Position numbers and translations under genes: made by a program
The notes under the pieces: model-generated
What the model was told of the DNA's origin: nothing
The model's input: only the letters and a program-made list of their open reading frames with translations
Database searches by the model: none
Assembly (NCBI GenBank): GCA_033439685.1
Contig: JAUEDM010000002.1
Span: 3,410,001-3,474,000 of the forward strand
Source of the DNA: Apodospora peruviana
Taxonomy: Eukaryota; Ascomycota; Sordariomycetes; Sordariales; Lasiosphaeriaceae
Direction of reading: 5' to 3'
DNA: 64,000 nt
Shown here: one piece after another, positions 22,005 through 33,876 of the stretch
How the letters are laid out: every line of letters begins with the position of its first letter
Position numbering within the stretch: position 1 is the first letter of the stretch

Positions 22005-23120
22005 TAAATGTACACGGACGAATGTGAGAGTTAACCACGTGTGATGGAGTGGCCCTGAAGACCACCAAGGGGGTTGTCATTGTTATGCTGTGTTGTATTT
22101 ATAGCTCGAAAAGAAGCGCTGTGGCTCCAAAATACCCCTGAATCACTTGTCACATTATTTGGCTGAGAGCATCAATATGAGGGCCACCTCTTCGGAGAGT
22201 ACGCCTGAGCTACTGGAGTGGTTCGTGGTTGCGTTCCTTGCTGTTCCCTGGTTGATGGCTGGGAGACGAGCGAGGGGAGAGGATTTGTCTGGAGTTTTGT
22301 CGATACTTTTTCCCTTTATACCTATCTTAACGCCATAAGGTTTATTTATAAGACTTTAAACCTTATACGCAGGTCCCATCGGAAATCTTGATTGGCGAGG
22401 AACACCAACCAGCTTGGCAACTCTGATTATTCCAGGCCAATTGCATGAAATTGAGGGAATGTTGTATTTCATAGTCCCCGTCGTCTTGGTTCCAGTTTCA
22501 TAAATACCGGCCTGTTTGTGATGAAGAGACCGCTCAGCTTTCCAACTTCGTGGAGGGCAGGGCATTCAAAACATCCAACAACAATTTCTTCTGCTGGGAC
22601 TTACCACTCCAAATGGTTCATATAAACGGATACGGTAGTACGATACGGAAGAATACAGTAAATTAATTCGCAACAGGGATATCAAAACCGACGAAACTCC
22701 AAACTCCTTACATATATCTACATCCCATAAACCAACATGCGACGCCAATGATTTGTTTTTCCTCCAAATATTGAGAAACAACACAGCTAAACCCAAGACT
22801 AATAAATCAACGTAATAGAGGTGAGCATGACCGCAATCGCAATGCCGATCATGTCATAACGTCATAAACCTAATGATTGATCATGAAAAAGTCTTAATCC
22901 AACAGTGCTCGCTCGCTCGTTCGCCGCCGCCGCCACATGACTGCCCGGTGGTTGAAGGTTTACATTTCCCGCAAAAGAAAAGTGGGCAGAACCATGCGAT
23001 CATGTCACCAATGTCCTCGGAGAAGGTTTTAATCCAACCCGCTTCCAAGAATCGACGAGGCACATCAGAAGACAATTCCTGTAGTGCATCAAATCGCATT
23101 TCCTCCTCGGCTTAACTGGA
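22005..23120. other. Intergenic, convergent 3' regions
   Basis: Convergent 3' UTRs of the OB-fold gene and the SP-RING gene. It holds a perfect 10-base-stem inverted repeat (22335-22366) and a short direct repeat (TTAATCCAAC near 22892 and 23030). No gene is supported. Confidence 0.5.
22335..22366. repeat. Perfect inverted repeat, 10-base stem
   Basis: ATAAGGTTTA and its exact complement TAAACCTTAT are separated by 12 AT-rich bases. It sits between two convergent genes, so it could form an RNA hairpin in either 3' UTR or mark a 3' end. It is too AT-rich to be sure it is more than chance. Confidence 0.6.
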
Positions 23121-26100
23121 TCAGTCGAGCTCAATCACTTCCACCTCGGGCTTCTTCGCTGCGGGCGCCACCGAGCCTGACTTTTTCGCCAGATGCGCAC
23201 CGTCGTCCTCATCGCTGTCGAAGTCATCGTTCTCCTCCAAAACGACCGACCATGATCCATCCGCGCGGACGTGCATCGACTTGGTCTGCAGCTGGTTCTC
23301 CTGCTCGAGCCGTGAGCGGACTTTAAGCAGAAAGTTGTCGATGCGAAGGCTGTACGGTCTCGCGTCTTTCGTGCACCCAGCGATCGGACACCGCCACTTA
23401 TCGGGATTCGAAGGCTCAGGCACCGTCTTGCAGTCACATGCCACATGCGTATGAGGGCATTTCGCCGGAGGCTTCGAGGGCCTAGTTTCAAGCCAGTTTT
23501 CGAGGTCAAAACACTCGATATGGGTACACGCGGCGCCCCTTGCTGGTATTTTGAAGATCACAGCGCTGAAAGGATCTGCAAGATCAACAGCCAAATCGTC
23601 TGCCACGATGAAGATGCCATCGTCGTCGGTTGGACCGGTTAGTCGCTTCTTGATGGTTTGCAGCGTCTGCATCTCTGGTAACACGCCTTGATCCCAGACC
23701 ATCTGGACAACATGCGAATGGCTAAGAGTCTCTAGCATCTCAACCGCCAGAAACTGGGAGCCGACGTTTTCGCGTTTCGAATCAGGAAGCGCAACCTGGA
23801 GGATGTTCCAGCCAGGGACGATCATGTTGGTGAGTTCAGTGGGCAGGTCTTTTCCATTGTGGGAGCGTCTCCTGATATCGAGAGCTTGCTTGTTGAATTG
23901 CATAAAGACGGTGGAAGGCCAGCTCATGTCTAGTGCAAGCCATTGATCGTCTGTCAAAGTCTTATCCTTGCTGGGCGACTCGCACCATCGGAGCCGCCAT
24001 CGGAGTGAGCCGTTGAAGTGCTCAACCACTGGTAGGAGTTCACTGTTCCTTTTTCTCGTGGCAGAAATTATGCTAAATTGTTCTTCAGTAACCTCGAATC
24101 GGAACTCCTTAACACACGCTTTTGGTATAACCAAGGTCGGCGCAACCGGGAACGATTTCACCGCCTGGTAGTACCGTTCTGTCCCGCCATTTTTCGTGAC
24201 TCGCTTTGGGCTACGGACGTGGGCTTGATGGAGAGACATCAAGACGGCCTTCTTCTCCGTTGAGTCATACGGCATTTCTGGCCGTGTTATTGCATGTCCT
24301 CGAGGTGGCAGCAACCGTGGAGAAGGATGCCGTCGAATATGCTGTACCGATGCCTGACCGGCCTGCAGAGCTCGAGGAGAACTTGAAGCCCCGTTATTAA
24401 CGGCGAAAGCGGGTGAAGAACTGCCATTATGCCCAATAGAGAGCGAAGGCAGACCAAGTCCTGTTTGAGGAGCTTGTAACTGGGCCAGACTTGGTTGGCG
24501 TTGTAACGGAGGCGCAGTTTGATAATGCGGCTGGGGCTGTATCGTGTTCAGCAACGAGCCGGAGTTCAGCTGTTGTGACATTTGATACGCGGGATGTTGG
24601 AGGACAGGTTGTTGCTGGTATTGTTGCACAAGCTGCGTATTGGGCGGATAGTTTCGCTGCTGCAATTGCGATCTTTGTTGCTGGATTAGTTGTTGCTGCT
24701 GTTGCATCTGCTGCATTTGTTGTTGCTGGTACCGCTGTTGTTGCTGGTATTGCTGTTGCAGGATCTGTTGCGAGTGTCGTGCTAGCTCCTCGCTGAGAGC
24801 GGAATTTTGCTGTCCCCCTTGACCAACGAAAGACATGCTGGGTTGATAGCTAGGGGCGCCATTTGTGGAAATAAATTGTGGTGAAACCAAGGGACCTAAT
24901 TGCGGGCTGGTAGCTACCATGGGCGACGTAGGTAGCGATTGTGACGGAAACTGTGAGGCAGGGAGAGGGGGAGGAGTAATTGAGGTGTTCGGGCTTTGCA
25001 AAGGACCTGCGATTTGATATGAAGTTCCACCTTGGGTAGTGGCAGCATGGTTGTAGGAAACGGATCGCTGTGGCCGAGATCCGGGTTGTGTATACTGGGG
25101 TCGCGGTGCCTGTGCAACGATTAACTTGTAGTAATCAATCAGATGCGAATTCTCCCTCTCGATTTCTCCCATTGCTGTTATCCCCTTCAACACTTGAGTC
25201 CCCAAGGCCGAATTCCAATGCTCCATTTGATCCCGGAGGAATGCCTCCTCCATTTGAGCGCCAAGGATACCGTCAGGCACCCCCAATCTTCTGCGTGATG
25301 CAGTGAATAATATCGTTTGCATCACAGGAGAGTAGCAAGAAAGACAAAAGAGAAGCTCATCGACCAGATAGGGATATCTTCGGCTTAGAGATATCTGTCT
25401 CAACTTGTCAAAATGCTTGGATAACTTCTCTAGAAATGTTGCCACCTGGTCAAGAGTGAGATATGCCGCCGTGGAGTTGGTAATTGGTACCGGAAACTGG
25501 GCAAACCACAACCTATGCGGCGCTGAAAGGAGCTGATTTTGCTTGAGAACTGTCTCGATAATGCCGAATGCCTCGTCGATTACACCGGCCGGACGCTGAA
25601 GCAGCCGGTGCACGGTCTGTGGGGATTCTGCCCACATGCAAAATAACTGATGGAGGACCAAGAATATGGCGTCTTCTTTCCTGCACGCATCCTTCAAGAG
25701 CTGGATTCGCGGCCGCTCAATGTCCCTTTTGAAAGCCGCATCTCCTCCTTGCAATTGGATATACCTTTCAATAAGAGCAAGATAACTCGAGAAGGTCTTT
25801 ATGGGCGCGCAATCTGTCCGGCGCCTCTTAAGTGCAGGTCCTCCCTGAGCCAACATTGGCGACTGTGTCTCGGCGAGTCTGGGGCTTTGAGCCTGGATAG
25901 ACTGGGAGACCACGTCCGTTGTGCTGGGGCCTGACTCGGCTGTGAGTAGATGAGTAGATGGGACGGTAGAGGTTGGGGTGATCGCTCCTGTCTGAACGGG
26001 GGTTTGCAACTGTCGAGACGCCGTGAAGAAAGAGTACGTCTGTGTGGTAGGCGTGGAGGAGGAGCCATTATTTCTTGTCCTGGAAGATTCCTGGACATCT

Positions 26101-26609
26101 GAAGGAGAGGTATCGATGGTCAAGTCGTGAACGAAGTGAGCATCTGTGTTGGGGAAACTAGGCATGCGGGAATTCCCGGAAGACACCATGTTCTGCGTAT
26201 CGATGAGCGAGGCAGGCTGGGGATTTGGACTATCAAGGGGATTCGATACGGCAGGACTCGGCTCGTCGCTCGGAGCAGGCGAGGGAAGAACAGTTTGCGC
26301 GGGCCTTGAGAAAGGAACATATTAGCAAGAGGAATTCATTCTGAAGGGCAATAGCTACGCTCAAGCGACTGCGATGTAACAGGCAAAGAGAGCGAAGCAG
26401 GAGTATTCTTACAGCTGCGGTTGTACGGCCGGTGCGGTGGGCTGTCGACGAGGAACGGGGCGTGAGGTCGACTTCGTACCACCGGTCATCCATGATGGCT
26501 GCCGGGTGCCGAGAAACGCGTTTACGGTGGCGTTTGCAAAGGCGACACTATGATGGGCACCGGCCGGGGAAGCGTTATGACTTCCTTCTCCGTGGGTTCG
26601 CGCCGGCAT
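23121..26609 (-). CDS. SP-RING (MIZ) zinc-finger protein, ZMIZ/PIAS-like
   Basis: Probable SUMO E3 ligase or transcriptional coregulator in the nucleus. Exons on the minus strand are 26413-26609 and 23121-26304 (1126 aa). The intron 26305-26412 (GTAAGA...CTCAAG) is phase 2, and both sides read as the same Pro/Gln-rich style. The N-terminal ~250 residues are disordered. A helical region precedes a Gln-rich tract around 570-625 (CAA/CAG codons near 24640-24790). The SP-RING lies at about 989-1050: ACTHIECFDLENW, then a Cys-rich insert, then WRCPIAGCTKDARP. The insert of about 25 residues between the two zinc-ligand groups is unlike yeast Siz1. The tail has an acidic stretch (DDFDSDEDD) and ends EVEVIELD, a good SUMO-interacting motif. 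I see no SAP or PINIT domain, so ZMIZ-like fits better than Siz1. Confidence 0.87.
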
Positions 26610-28395
26610 GGTACTCTGTCAACCAAAAGGTCGCAAGGATATGCTGAGTATTCCGAGACTGTTTTCGAGCGCAAAATTGACAATGAGCGTCGATCTTGGT
26701 ACAGACCGATAGAGAGCACACACCATTAAGGGGAAAACGTGCGTCGGTTCGGAATCGCGCAGAACAGAGCCTTTATAAGTAACCGGGCGGAGGGATGATG
26801 CACAGCCGGTCGAAGTATATCGCAATCGCAACCGATGCAAGGTCTGACGGGAACAGCAAGAGCGTGGTAGTAGATCACGAGAGGGCCAGCCAGGGCTTGA
26901 GAAGCCTGTAAGTGCGTCAGGCAGGGACGCCTGGGAAGGAGGGAAGGTATTCGTGGGTAGTTGACCTTATCGGGCGACGAAGACCCTTCAGGGATGGAAG
27001 GCGCGATCAAAGGGGTCAACAACCCGTAGAAATCGCATGGAGCATCGTTACGGTCGTCACGGTCGGTGTCACTTTGTGTACGGAATATATCGCGTACGAT
27101 ACGGCGGTAAAGGTGTGTGTGTACCTGTAGGAAAGAGGTCGAATGGAGAAGAAGCAAAGAACAGGCGGTGGCGCCTTCCTTTCGCTGCTTTGTTTCAATC
27201 TACACCCACAACAAAGGGAAAGTGCAAGGCCGGGGGCTTTCGTCGTTTTGTCTCCAACAAGAGGCGGAGAGGTCAGGGTCGGGCCCCACCCCGGCCAGTT
27301 TGTTAGTGTGAGTTTGTGCGGTCTCGCGCTCCCTGGACCGGAGCCAGGGCGGGAACCGGGAGCTGCCAGTTGCTCTTGGCTCTTGGCCGACATCAACTCT
27401 CTTTAACTTCTCTTGACCTCAGACCCTCCCTCAGACCCCAAAGTCCCCTACAGACCGCCCACCGCTATCCAATTATACCTTCTCTCGTCCACAGCTCAAT
27501 GCACGTTCCAGGCCACGAGCAAGGGCTTGTCTAGGTCAAATAGGTAGGTGGGTAGTCATTCAAATCAGGTGGCGACTATGAATACGGTCAAATGCTGCTA
27601 CTTTTCCCAATAAATACCCTCATGCGAGCCAATGAAAAACCCCCTGTCAGGTATTGCAGGTTGTGTGCAGCAGCTCTCCAGACAGGCATTTTTCATTACC
27701 CATAACACAGGGTAGAGCGGTGATGATGTCCTGTGCACGTGAAGGAATGCCAACTCACATCAGTAACCCGAAACGCAAATGCAGATCTACCTTCAAGGTT
27801 GCGAACACCGGACACCCCTATTATCACAGTAGGAAGTACTTCGTACGAAGTACACAAGGCCAGCACGTGACTTCCAACCTATAATTAAGCTTGTGAAGCA
27901 CCCTGAGTCTTAAATAGCAGCTAGGTAACTCACAGAGCAACACCTTGTTAAGCCTTTTCAACTGAATCCCTGATCGTGTCTTTACAGATCGAAAATATGA
28001 GATATTGACAATACCTCGTCATGGGCTTGCTGAACGTTGCGTTCCAACAAAGTTGAGCAAATGTTTCGCTCTTATTCGCAAGGCTGCAGAGCGCACAGGC
28101 CATGCTGGATCTGGGGTGTGCCGGCAGTCGGGCAAAGCGGGACTATGAGCAACAATCGGCCAATGACTGAAGATTCCAGGGAGCGATGTTCAGGGCTTTG
28201 AAGGTGGGCCCATCCACCACCTGAGGAGCCATCCAGCCCGTGCTAAAGTGCTGACCAAAGTGTTCCAGTACGGAGGTACCAAGTACTTGGTTGGGTACAC
28301 TAAAAAAAATTCAGTGCAGCCTCGGAAAGCATCGACCCTCTTTGAAAGGTTTGAGTTGCATCCTTTGCGACAACTGACATTCAACAACAGCAATT
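26610..28395. other. Divergent promoter region between SP-RING gene and utp15
   Basis: About 1.8 kb without a supportable gene. It should contain both promoters. A TAGGTAGGTGGGTAG stretch is at 27541-27555, and an A-rich AAAAAAAATTC element lies about 95 bases upstream of the utp15 start. Short frames at 27016-27406 on both strands look like chance. Confidence 0.45.
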
Positions 28396-30060
28396 ATGGC
28401 GGCCGAAGTCGTCCCGCTTTCCCAGTTGAAGCTGCCGACCGGGCCCAGCCCCGTGTCGGCCGAACAGCGGTATTGGAAGTCGTTCAAGAACCAGAAATCG
28501 CACACATCGACGGCGGCATGGCCCATCTCGCACATCAGCTTCCCCGCCGCCACGGTCGCCGCGACAACCTCCAACTCGCTCGCCGCCGCCGTTAAGCTCA
28601 ACGATCTGTTCGCCGTTACCTCGGGACCGCGTGTCGACATCTTCTCCATCCGCAAGCGCGAGCCTCTCAAGACCATTGGCCGCTTCGACAGCGAGGCCCA
28701 CTGTGGTGAGATCAGGGCCGATGGCCGCGTGCTGGTTGCCGGCGAGGATTCGGGCAAGATGCAAGTGTTCGATGTCGGTGGCGGCACGAGGGCGGTGATA
28801 TTAAAGACGTGGCACATACACAAGCAGCCCGTGTGGGTGACAAAATGGGCGCCGACTGACCTGACACAGCTCATGAGCTGCAGCGACGATAAGACTGTCC
28901 GTCTGTGGGACTTACCCTCCCACAATCCCAGCCGCATGTTTACCGGACACTCCGACTACGTACGCTCCGGCGCCTTCATGCCAGGAAATAGCAACGTGCT
29001 GGTCTCGGGCTCCTACGATGAGACGGTCCGTGTCTGGGACGCCAGAGCCCCCGGTGGCTCGGTGCTAACATTCAAGCACGCCGACCCCATCGAAGACGTC
29101 CTTCCCTTACCATCAGGCACCACTCTTCTTGCTGCATCTGGCAGCGCTATCTCGGTGCTTGATCTCGTGGCCGCGAAGCCCCTCCGACTCATTACCAACC
29201 ACCAGAAGACGGTAACCACTCTCTCATTGGCCTCGAACGGGCGCCGGGTTGTCAGTGGCGGTCTGGACGGACACGTCAAGGTCTTCGAGACCACAGGCTG
29301 GAACGTTGTGTCGGGCTCCAAATACCCAAGCCCCATTTTATCCCTTTCCGTCATATCGGCCGGCGCGACGCAGGAGGATCGGCATCTCGCCGTGGGAATG
29401 CAGTCCGGAGTCCTGTCCATCCGGACACGTCTGTCCGGCTCCATGGCAGAGAAGGCACGAGCCCGGGCTGCCGAAGAAGCCGCGCGCGACATTGGCGGCG
29501 ACGCCCTCGACAAGCTCGACCAGCAGAAAACCCGAAAAAAGAAGAAGGCAGTGTCGAACAAGACCATGGCCACGCTCGGCGAAAACGTCGATTTCATCAT
29601 CCCGACAGAAGCAACAAACTTATCGGGAGGACGCAAGCGCAAGATCAAACTAAAGCCCTGGCAGCGCGACTTCCGCGAAGGCCGCTACGCCGCCGCGCTT
29701 GACGAGGTTATGGACATGTCGGCACCGGGATACCACCAGGTGACCGCGCTGACGGTTCTGGTTGCGCTAAAGCACCGGTCGGCCTTGCGGGAGGCGCTCG
29801 AGGGCCGCGACGAGGTCACCGTTCTGCCCCTGCTTAGGTGGGTGGGCAAGTATATCTCGGATCCGCGATACGCGAGCACGTGCGTCGACGTCGCCTTTCA
29901 TTTGCTTGACATCTACGGCGAGTATACGGGTGGCAGCGCCGAGCTCGCTCAGCAGTTCCACATGCTTTGGGGAAAGGTCGCCAAGGAGGTCGAGAAGGCC
30001 CAGCTGGCTGTTGTCACGGGTGGTATGGTGGACAGTTTGCTGATTGGGAGTTCCGAGTGA
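28396..30060 (+). CDS. utp15: U3 snoRNP protein Utp15 (WD40)
   Basis: Subunit of the t-UTP/UtpA complex of the small-subunit processome, acting in pre-rRNA transcription and early 18S processing in the nucleolus. Single exon, 554 aa. The N terminus MAAEVVPLSQLKLPTGPSPVSAEQRYWKSFKN is characteristic of the family in content and length. WD40 repeats occupy about residues 40-345, with clear units such as SCSDDKTVRLWDL, SGSYDETVRVWDA and SGGLDGHVKVFET. A basic linker (RKKKKAVSNK) leads to the helical UTP15 C-terminal domain (GGRKRKIKLKPWQRDFREGRYAAALDEVM). The length fits yeast Utp15 (a little over 500 aa). No odd features. Confidence 0.96.
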   Translation: MAAEVVPLSQLKLPTGPSPVSAEQRYWKSFKNQKSHTSTAAWPISHISFPAATVAATTSNSLAAAVKLNDLFAVTSGPRVDIFSIRKREPLKTIGRFDSEAHCGEIRADGRVLVAGEDSGKMQVFDVGGGTRAVILKTWHIHKQPVWVTKWAPTDLTQLMSCSDDKTVRLWDLPSHNPSRMFTGHSDYVRSGAFMPGNSNVLVSGSYDETVRVWDARAPGGSVLTFKHADPIEDVLPLPSGTTLLAASGSAISVLDLVAAKPLRLITNHQKTVTTLSLASNGRRVVSGGLDGHVKVFETTGWNVVSGSKYPSPILSLSVISAGATQEDRHLAVGMQSGVLSIRTRLSGSMAEKARARAAEEAARDIGGDALDKLDQQKTRKKKKAVSNKTMATLGENVDFIIPTEATNLSGGRKRKIKLKPWQRDFREGRYAAALDEVMDMSAPGYHQVTALTVLVALKHRSALREALEGRDEVTVLPLLRWVGKYISDPRYASTCVDVAFHLLDIYGEYTGGSAELAQQFHMLWGKVAKEVEKAQLAVVTGGMVDSLLIGSSE

Positions 30061-30745
30061 GTGAGTGGACTCGGGAGACTGGATACGCCGCGACTTGCTA
30101 CTAATACTATACCTTCAAATTTTCTCGGTCCCTTTTCTTTCAGAGGTGTGTTATAATCATTTTGTTTTTGCATTGCGTCGGCGTTATCAAGTGTGTGCTT
30201 GTATTCTGGAAGAGGAAAGTAACTACAAAGGGGGCGGAAAGGGGAAACCAAAATTGGGCATTATATTAGGCATGCCTATATTTACCTACATAGAATGATA
30301 CCTCTACCTATTACCTCGTGATATTCTTCGCGATATGAACATGACCTTGCCTGTTGTTTGGTGTTACCACTGCTGCCCGGAAAGGTAATACTAAATCACG
30401 GCCTATTGGAACTTTAATTGACTTATTGTATGTAAGTAAGAAAAGAGAATAGAAAAACATTTTGAAAACTTCATGTCAACAGTCACTTTACTAGAAGCAC
30501 GTACCAGATGTGTGGATGTATATGTATCAATTCTTTGTCGGGTATCATCAAGTCATAAAAAGATAAAACAAACCCGCATCCTAAGCCGTCCCAAACCACC
30601 CGGACCCATTAGCGTGGGTTCCAGCTAGCTAGTCTTGCAAACAAATAACCAAACATGTCTCTCTCGCGCTCCGAAGAAATGACAGGATGCCAGATATTAA
30701 AGCAAATATAATACAAATGACAACTTGCTCACATGCCCTTTTAAT
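30061..30745. other. Convergent 3' region, utp15 and C2-domain gene
   Basis: AT-rich 3' UTR sequence between two convergent genes. TACCT motifs cluster at about 30280-30320. No gene is supported. Confidence 0.5.
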
Positions 30746-33700
30746 CTAATAGCCACGTCTCCTCGACCTACCCGTACCAATATCGATCCTCTGCATCTCC
30801 TCTTCCAGAGACGACCAATGACCGCCACCACCACCTCCTCCACCGCTTCCCCACATATCACCGTCGTCGTGACCACCTACCCCAGGTCCATAAGAATCAT
30901 AACCCCCCTCATCGATCAGCCCGCCCCGTCGAGCCAAACTGCTACTATGCAACTGCAACGCACCACTCATGACCGGCCCCGGCGGAGGCGGCAGCGCCAG
31001 CGGTACTTTCGCCGGAACGGGCGGAACACCACCGCCCCTACCACCATTCCCAGCACCACCGCCCGGACTATACCCAGCACTGCCGTACCCAGAGTTGCCT
31101 CCACCGTACGGAGAGTGGTTCTCGCCGCCAGAGTAGTAGTTGGAGTCAAACGTCGAGGCACGAGGAAGCTGTCTCGGTGGGGTGAAGTTGTCTTGGTGCG
31201 GCGGCAGCGGCGCGAGTGGACTAGACCCCACGTCGCTGCTTCGGCGACTTCCATAACCACTTTCCGCGCCATGGCTGTTGGCACCCGACATGACCGGCGG
31301 CGCAGCGACAACACCGGCTGTTGACGCACGGTGAGCCTTCTTCTGCAGCCGGTTACGGCCGGTCGAGACGGGCGGGCTCGGGGTCATGGGTTCAGACATA
31401 TCTGGCAAGGCGTATTGCGTGTTGCTTGGCAGCACCGACTGTGGCCGTCCGGCAATGTGCAAGGGACGCCGACCGGAAAGGGGTTGGGAGGGTGACGGCC
31501 GGCCCGAGAATGAGTCTGAGGAAGTCGACTTCTTGTCTCTGGGTTCGGGCTCGGGAGCCCAGGTTTCCATCGGGAGGTGGTCCTCCGGGTCGACCTCGCG
31601 CCCGTCGTGCGTGATGATCTTGCCGCTCGCCTCGTTGTAGTCTGGCCGCCCCGTGGCGGCGTCTTTGGAGGCGGAGGATACTACACTTGGATTCAAGGCA
31701 TCGTATGAATCCGGACCAAAGGGAACACCGGAAAGCCTGCGGGTTTCAGGAGCTGGCGGTGGCGCTGGGCTGACAGATTTGCGCCGGATGGTGTGTTGTG
31801 GATTGGGACTTGGGTCGCGAACCGGATTGGGCGAGTATGCGCGAGGTTTCATCACGACGTTGATGCTGGAGTTGGACTGTCCGCCGCTGTAGATAACTGG
31901 GCTACGGCTGTGCGATGGCGGTGCTGCACTGTAGGATGCCTGAGAGCTGTCCTGGTCGTATCCCCGGGGTATATCACTCATTGTCCGGCCCCTATGCGGT
32001 GCCTCAATCGCTGCCGGTTGAGTGTACCGCCGCTGGTGGTTCCTTTCGTGGTGGAAACGTTCCGATATCTTCTGTGCAATACTTGGGTCCATTCCAGGTA
32101 CCAAGGACGGAGGAACAGGGGGCGGTGCGTATCCATTCGATGTATCATCCAGTTCACTTCGATATGTCAGGGCTCTTTGGTCACCCTGCGAGCTATACGA
32201 TAACAATGAGCTCTCGGAGTGTCTGGCATAGTTTCGCGTGGTATGCTGGTCAGACGCCTCTCTGGCTGTCTGGGCTATTGGAGGTGTGACATATCCATTA
32301 GAGCCCCGGCGACTGTGTTGTTCTGGGCCAGAATATCTGCCTGGCGGCGCACTGCCCCTGTTACCGAGGCTCAGAGGTGCAGGGCTGGCCCCCATATCGT
32401 AATCCGGCTCTGGCTGAGCCATGTACTGCCCGCTCCTCCTGAAAGAGTTATTAAGGGAATCCGGTGACTCGGGAACGTCTTCAACGGTGGCCTGCATGGC
32501 TCGGTGAGAGGGGTCAAAGTTGGAATCGTAAGAGTAATGCCGGGGAGGGGAGGGCTGGTCCGGGTTGGAATACTGCGAACCAACGAGAGCACCAGGCGCT
32601 GAGTCGTAGGCTTTATATGTTGGTCGTCCGGGATAGCTCGTTGAGGCGGACTGCCTGTGTGCCGCACTTCGCAAGACATCATGCCGCATAGTTGGTGGTG
32701 TTCCCTTGGCTGGGAGATCGAAGCCGCTCTGGTATGTTGCATTCATGGCGGGGTTACTGCCAGTCCTACTTCTGTGAGCCGGGGGGGGAGGCGGCCTGTC
32801 ATCTTCGGGCATCATGCCCCGGTCATCCAGCTGGGGCAGGTCATATCGATCATGAGACCGTGGGTCGTAGCGGTCATTGGGCGGTTGTTGGTAATGCGGG
32901 CTATAGCTCCGGTCATCAGGATGGACAGAATACTTGTCCACTCTCTCGGGGGTTCGGTATTGCTGCGGGGGTATATCCATGCGTCGACTCGGTATACCAA
33001 ACTCCCCACTGGGAGCATGAGGAAGATACGGGTCTGACTGCTGCTGCTGTTGGTATCTTGCACTTGGCGCTACGCCTGGTGGAGGGGTGTTGTATTCCAG
33101 CTGCTGAAGCGGAGACTGGTTGGGTATGAACGCTGAAGGCGCGCCGTTAGGCTGGGGTCGTGGTGGCGTTCCCACTTGCTCCGGGCCCGGCGAGGGAGAA
33201 GCAGGAGCCTTTCCCGTGACCGGATCCGAGGGGAGTGGACGACGTTTTGGCATGGCGCGGGGCCCGGTTGCGCCTGGTGATGCTGCTGCCTGTCCTTCGG
33301 GTTCGGCAGAGGCTGGTTTCTTGGCTTTTACGACAGGTTTTTCTGGCTTGGGACGGCTGTCGTAGAAGGTGATCTCAATGCGGACCTCACCGGCGTACTT
33401 GCCCCTGCATGTCAGTTGGTGCCATTGATCGCTCTGCCCACCACCTGAGACGATGATGTCTCGCAGGTCAATCCAAGCCTCACCAATTAGATCGGTCCTT
33501 TTATCGTCGTTGAAAACTGACACCTTTAGCTGATAATAGTCGGGGGAGTCGTGCACTATAAATCTGAGTTCTTGGTCCCTGTATAACAACAACCACGGTT
33601 AGTTTCTTGTTGCTGGTTCGGCTTGGCACGTAGGTGGACTTGCCATTTGGGTGTCTGGCCACCACGAATGTCTGTATTGGTCTTCTTCGCCTCCTTACCC

Positions 33701-33876
33701 AGCCGGGCAGCACAGTACGGGTCCTGCTTCCCAATGGTCTTCCTGTTGGGTAGGTTCTTTGCTCTGTCGACGACCAGAACCAGAGTGCCGATCTGGGGGC
33801 CGTCGACGGTCATGTCGGAGAAGATGCCCGCCGTGTGCATGCCATTGAGCGGGTGGGTCTTGACCTTGGTTGTCAT
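30746..33876 (-). CDS. C2-domain protein with long proline-rich tail, Inn1/Fic1-like
   Basis: Probable cytokinesis/septation factor that binds membrane through its C2 domain and SH3 partners through its tail, by analogy with Inn1 and Fic1. Exons on the minus strand are 33644-33876 and 30746-33578 (1021 aa). The C2 domain spans about residues 20-150 (IGTLVLVVDRAKNLPNRK; KQDPYCAARLG; DLIGEAWIDLRDIIV; GEVRIEITFYD). The rest is Pro/Ser/Tyr-rich, with PxxP motifs and a PPPPPAHR run, and a Gly-rich end. The intron 33579-33643 has a GC donor (TG|GCAAGT) and CAG acceptor; only this junction gives the expected PKWDQELRF across the C2 strand. I chose the start at MTTKVKTHP; an in-frame ATG 60 codons upstream would add a tail not expected in the family. 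Confidence 0.87.

Noticed and set aside
33634..33638. Standard GT donor for the C2-gene intron
   Set aside because: The nearby GT (GTCCAC) would join exon 2 in the wrong phase and hit a stop; only the GC donor keeps the C2 domain.
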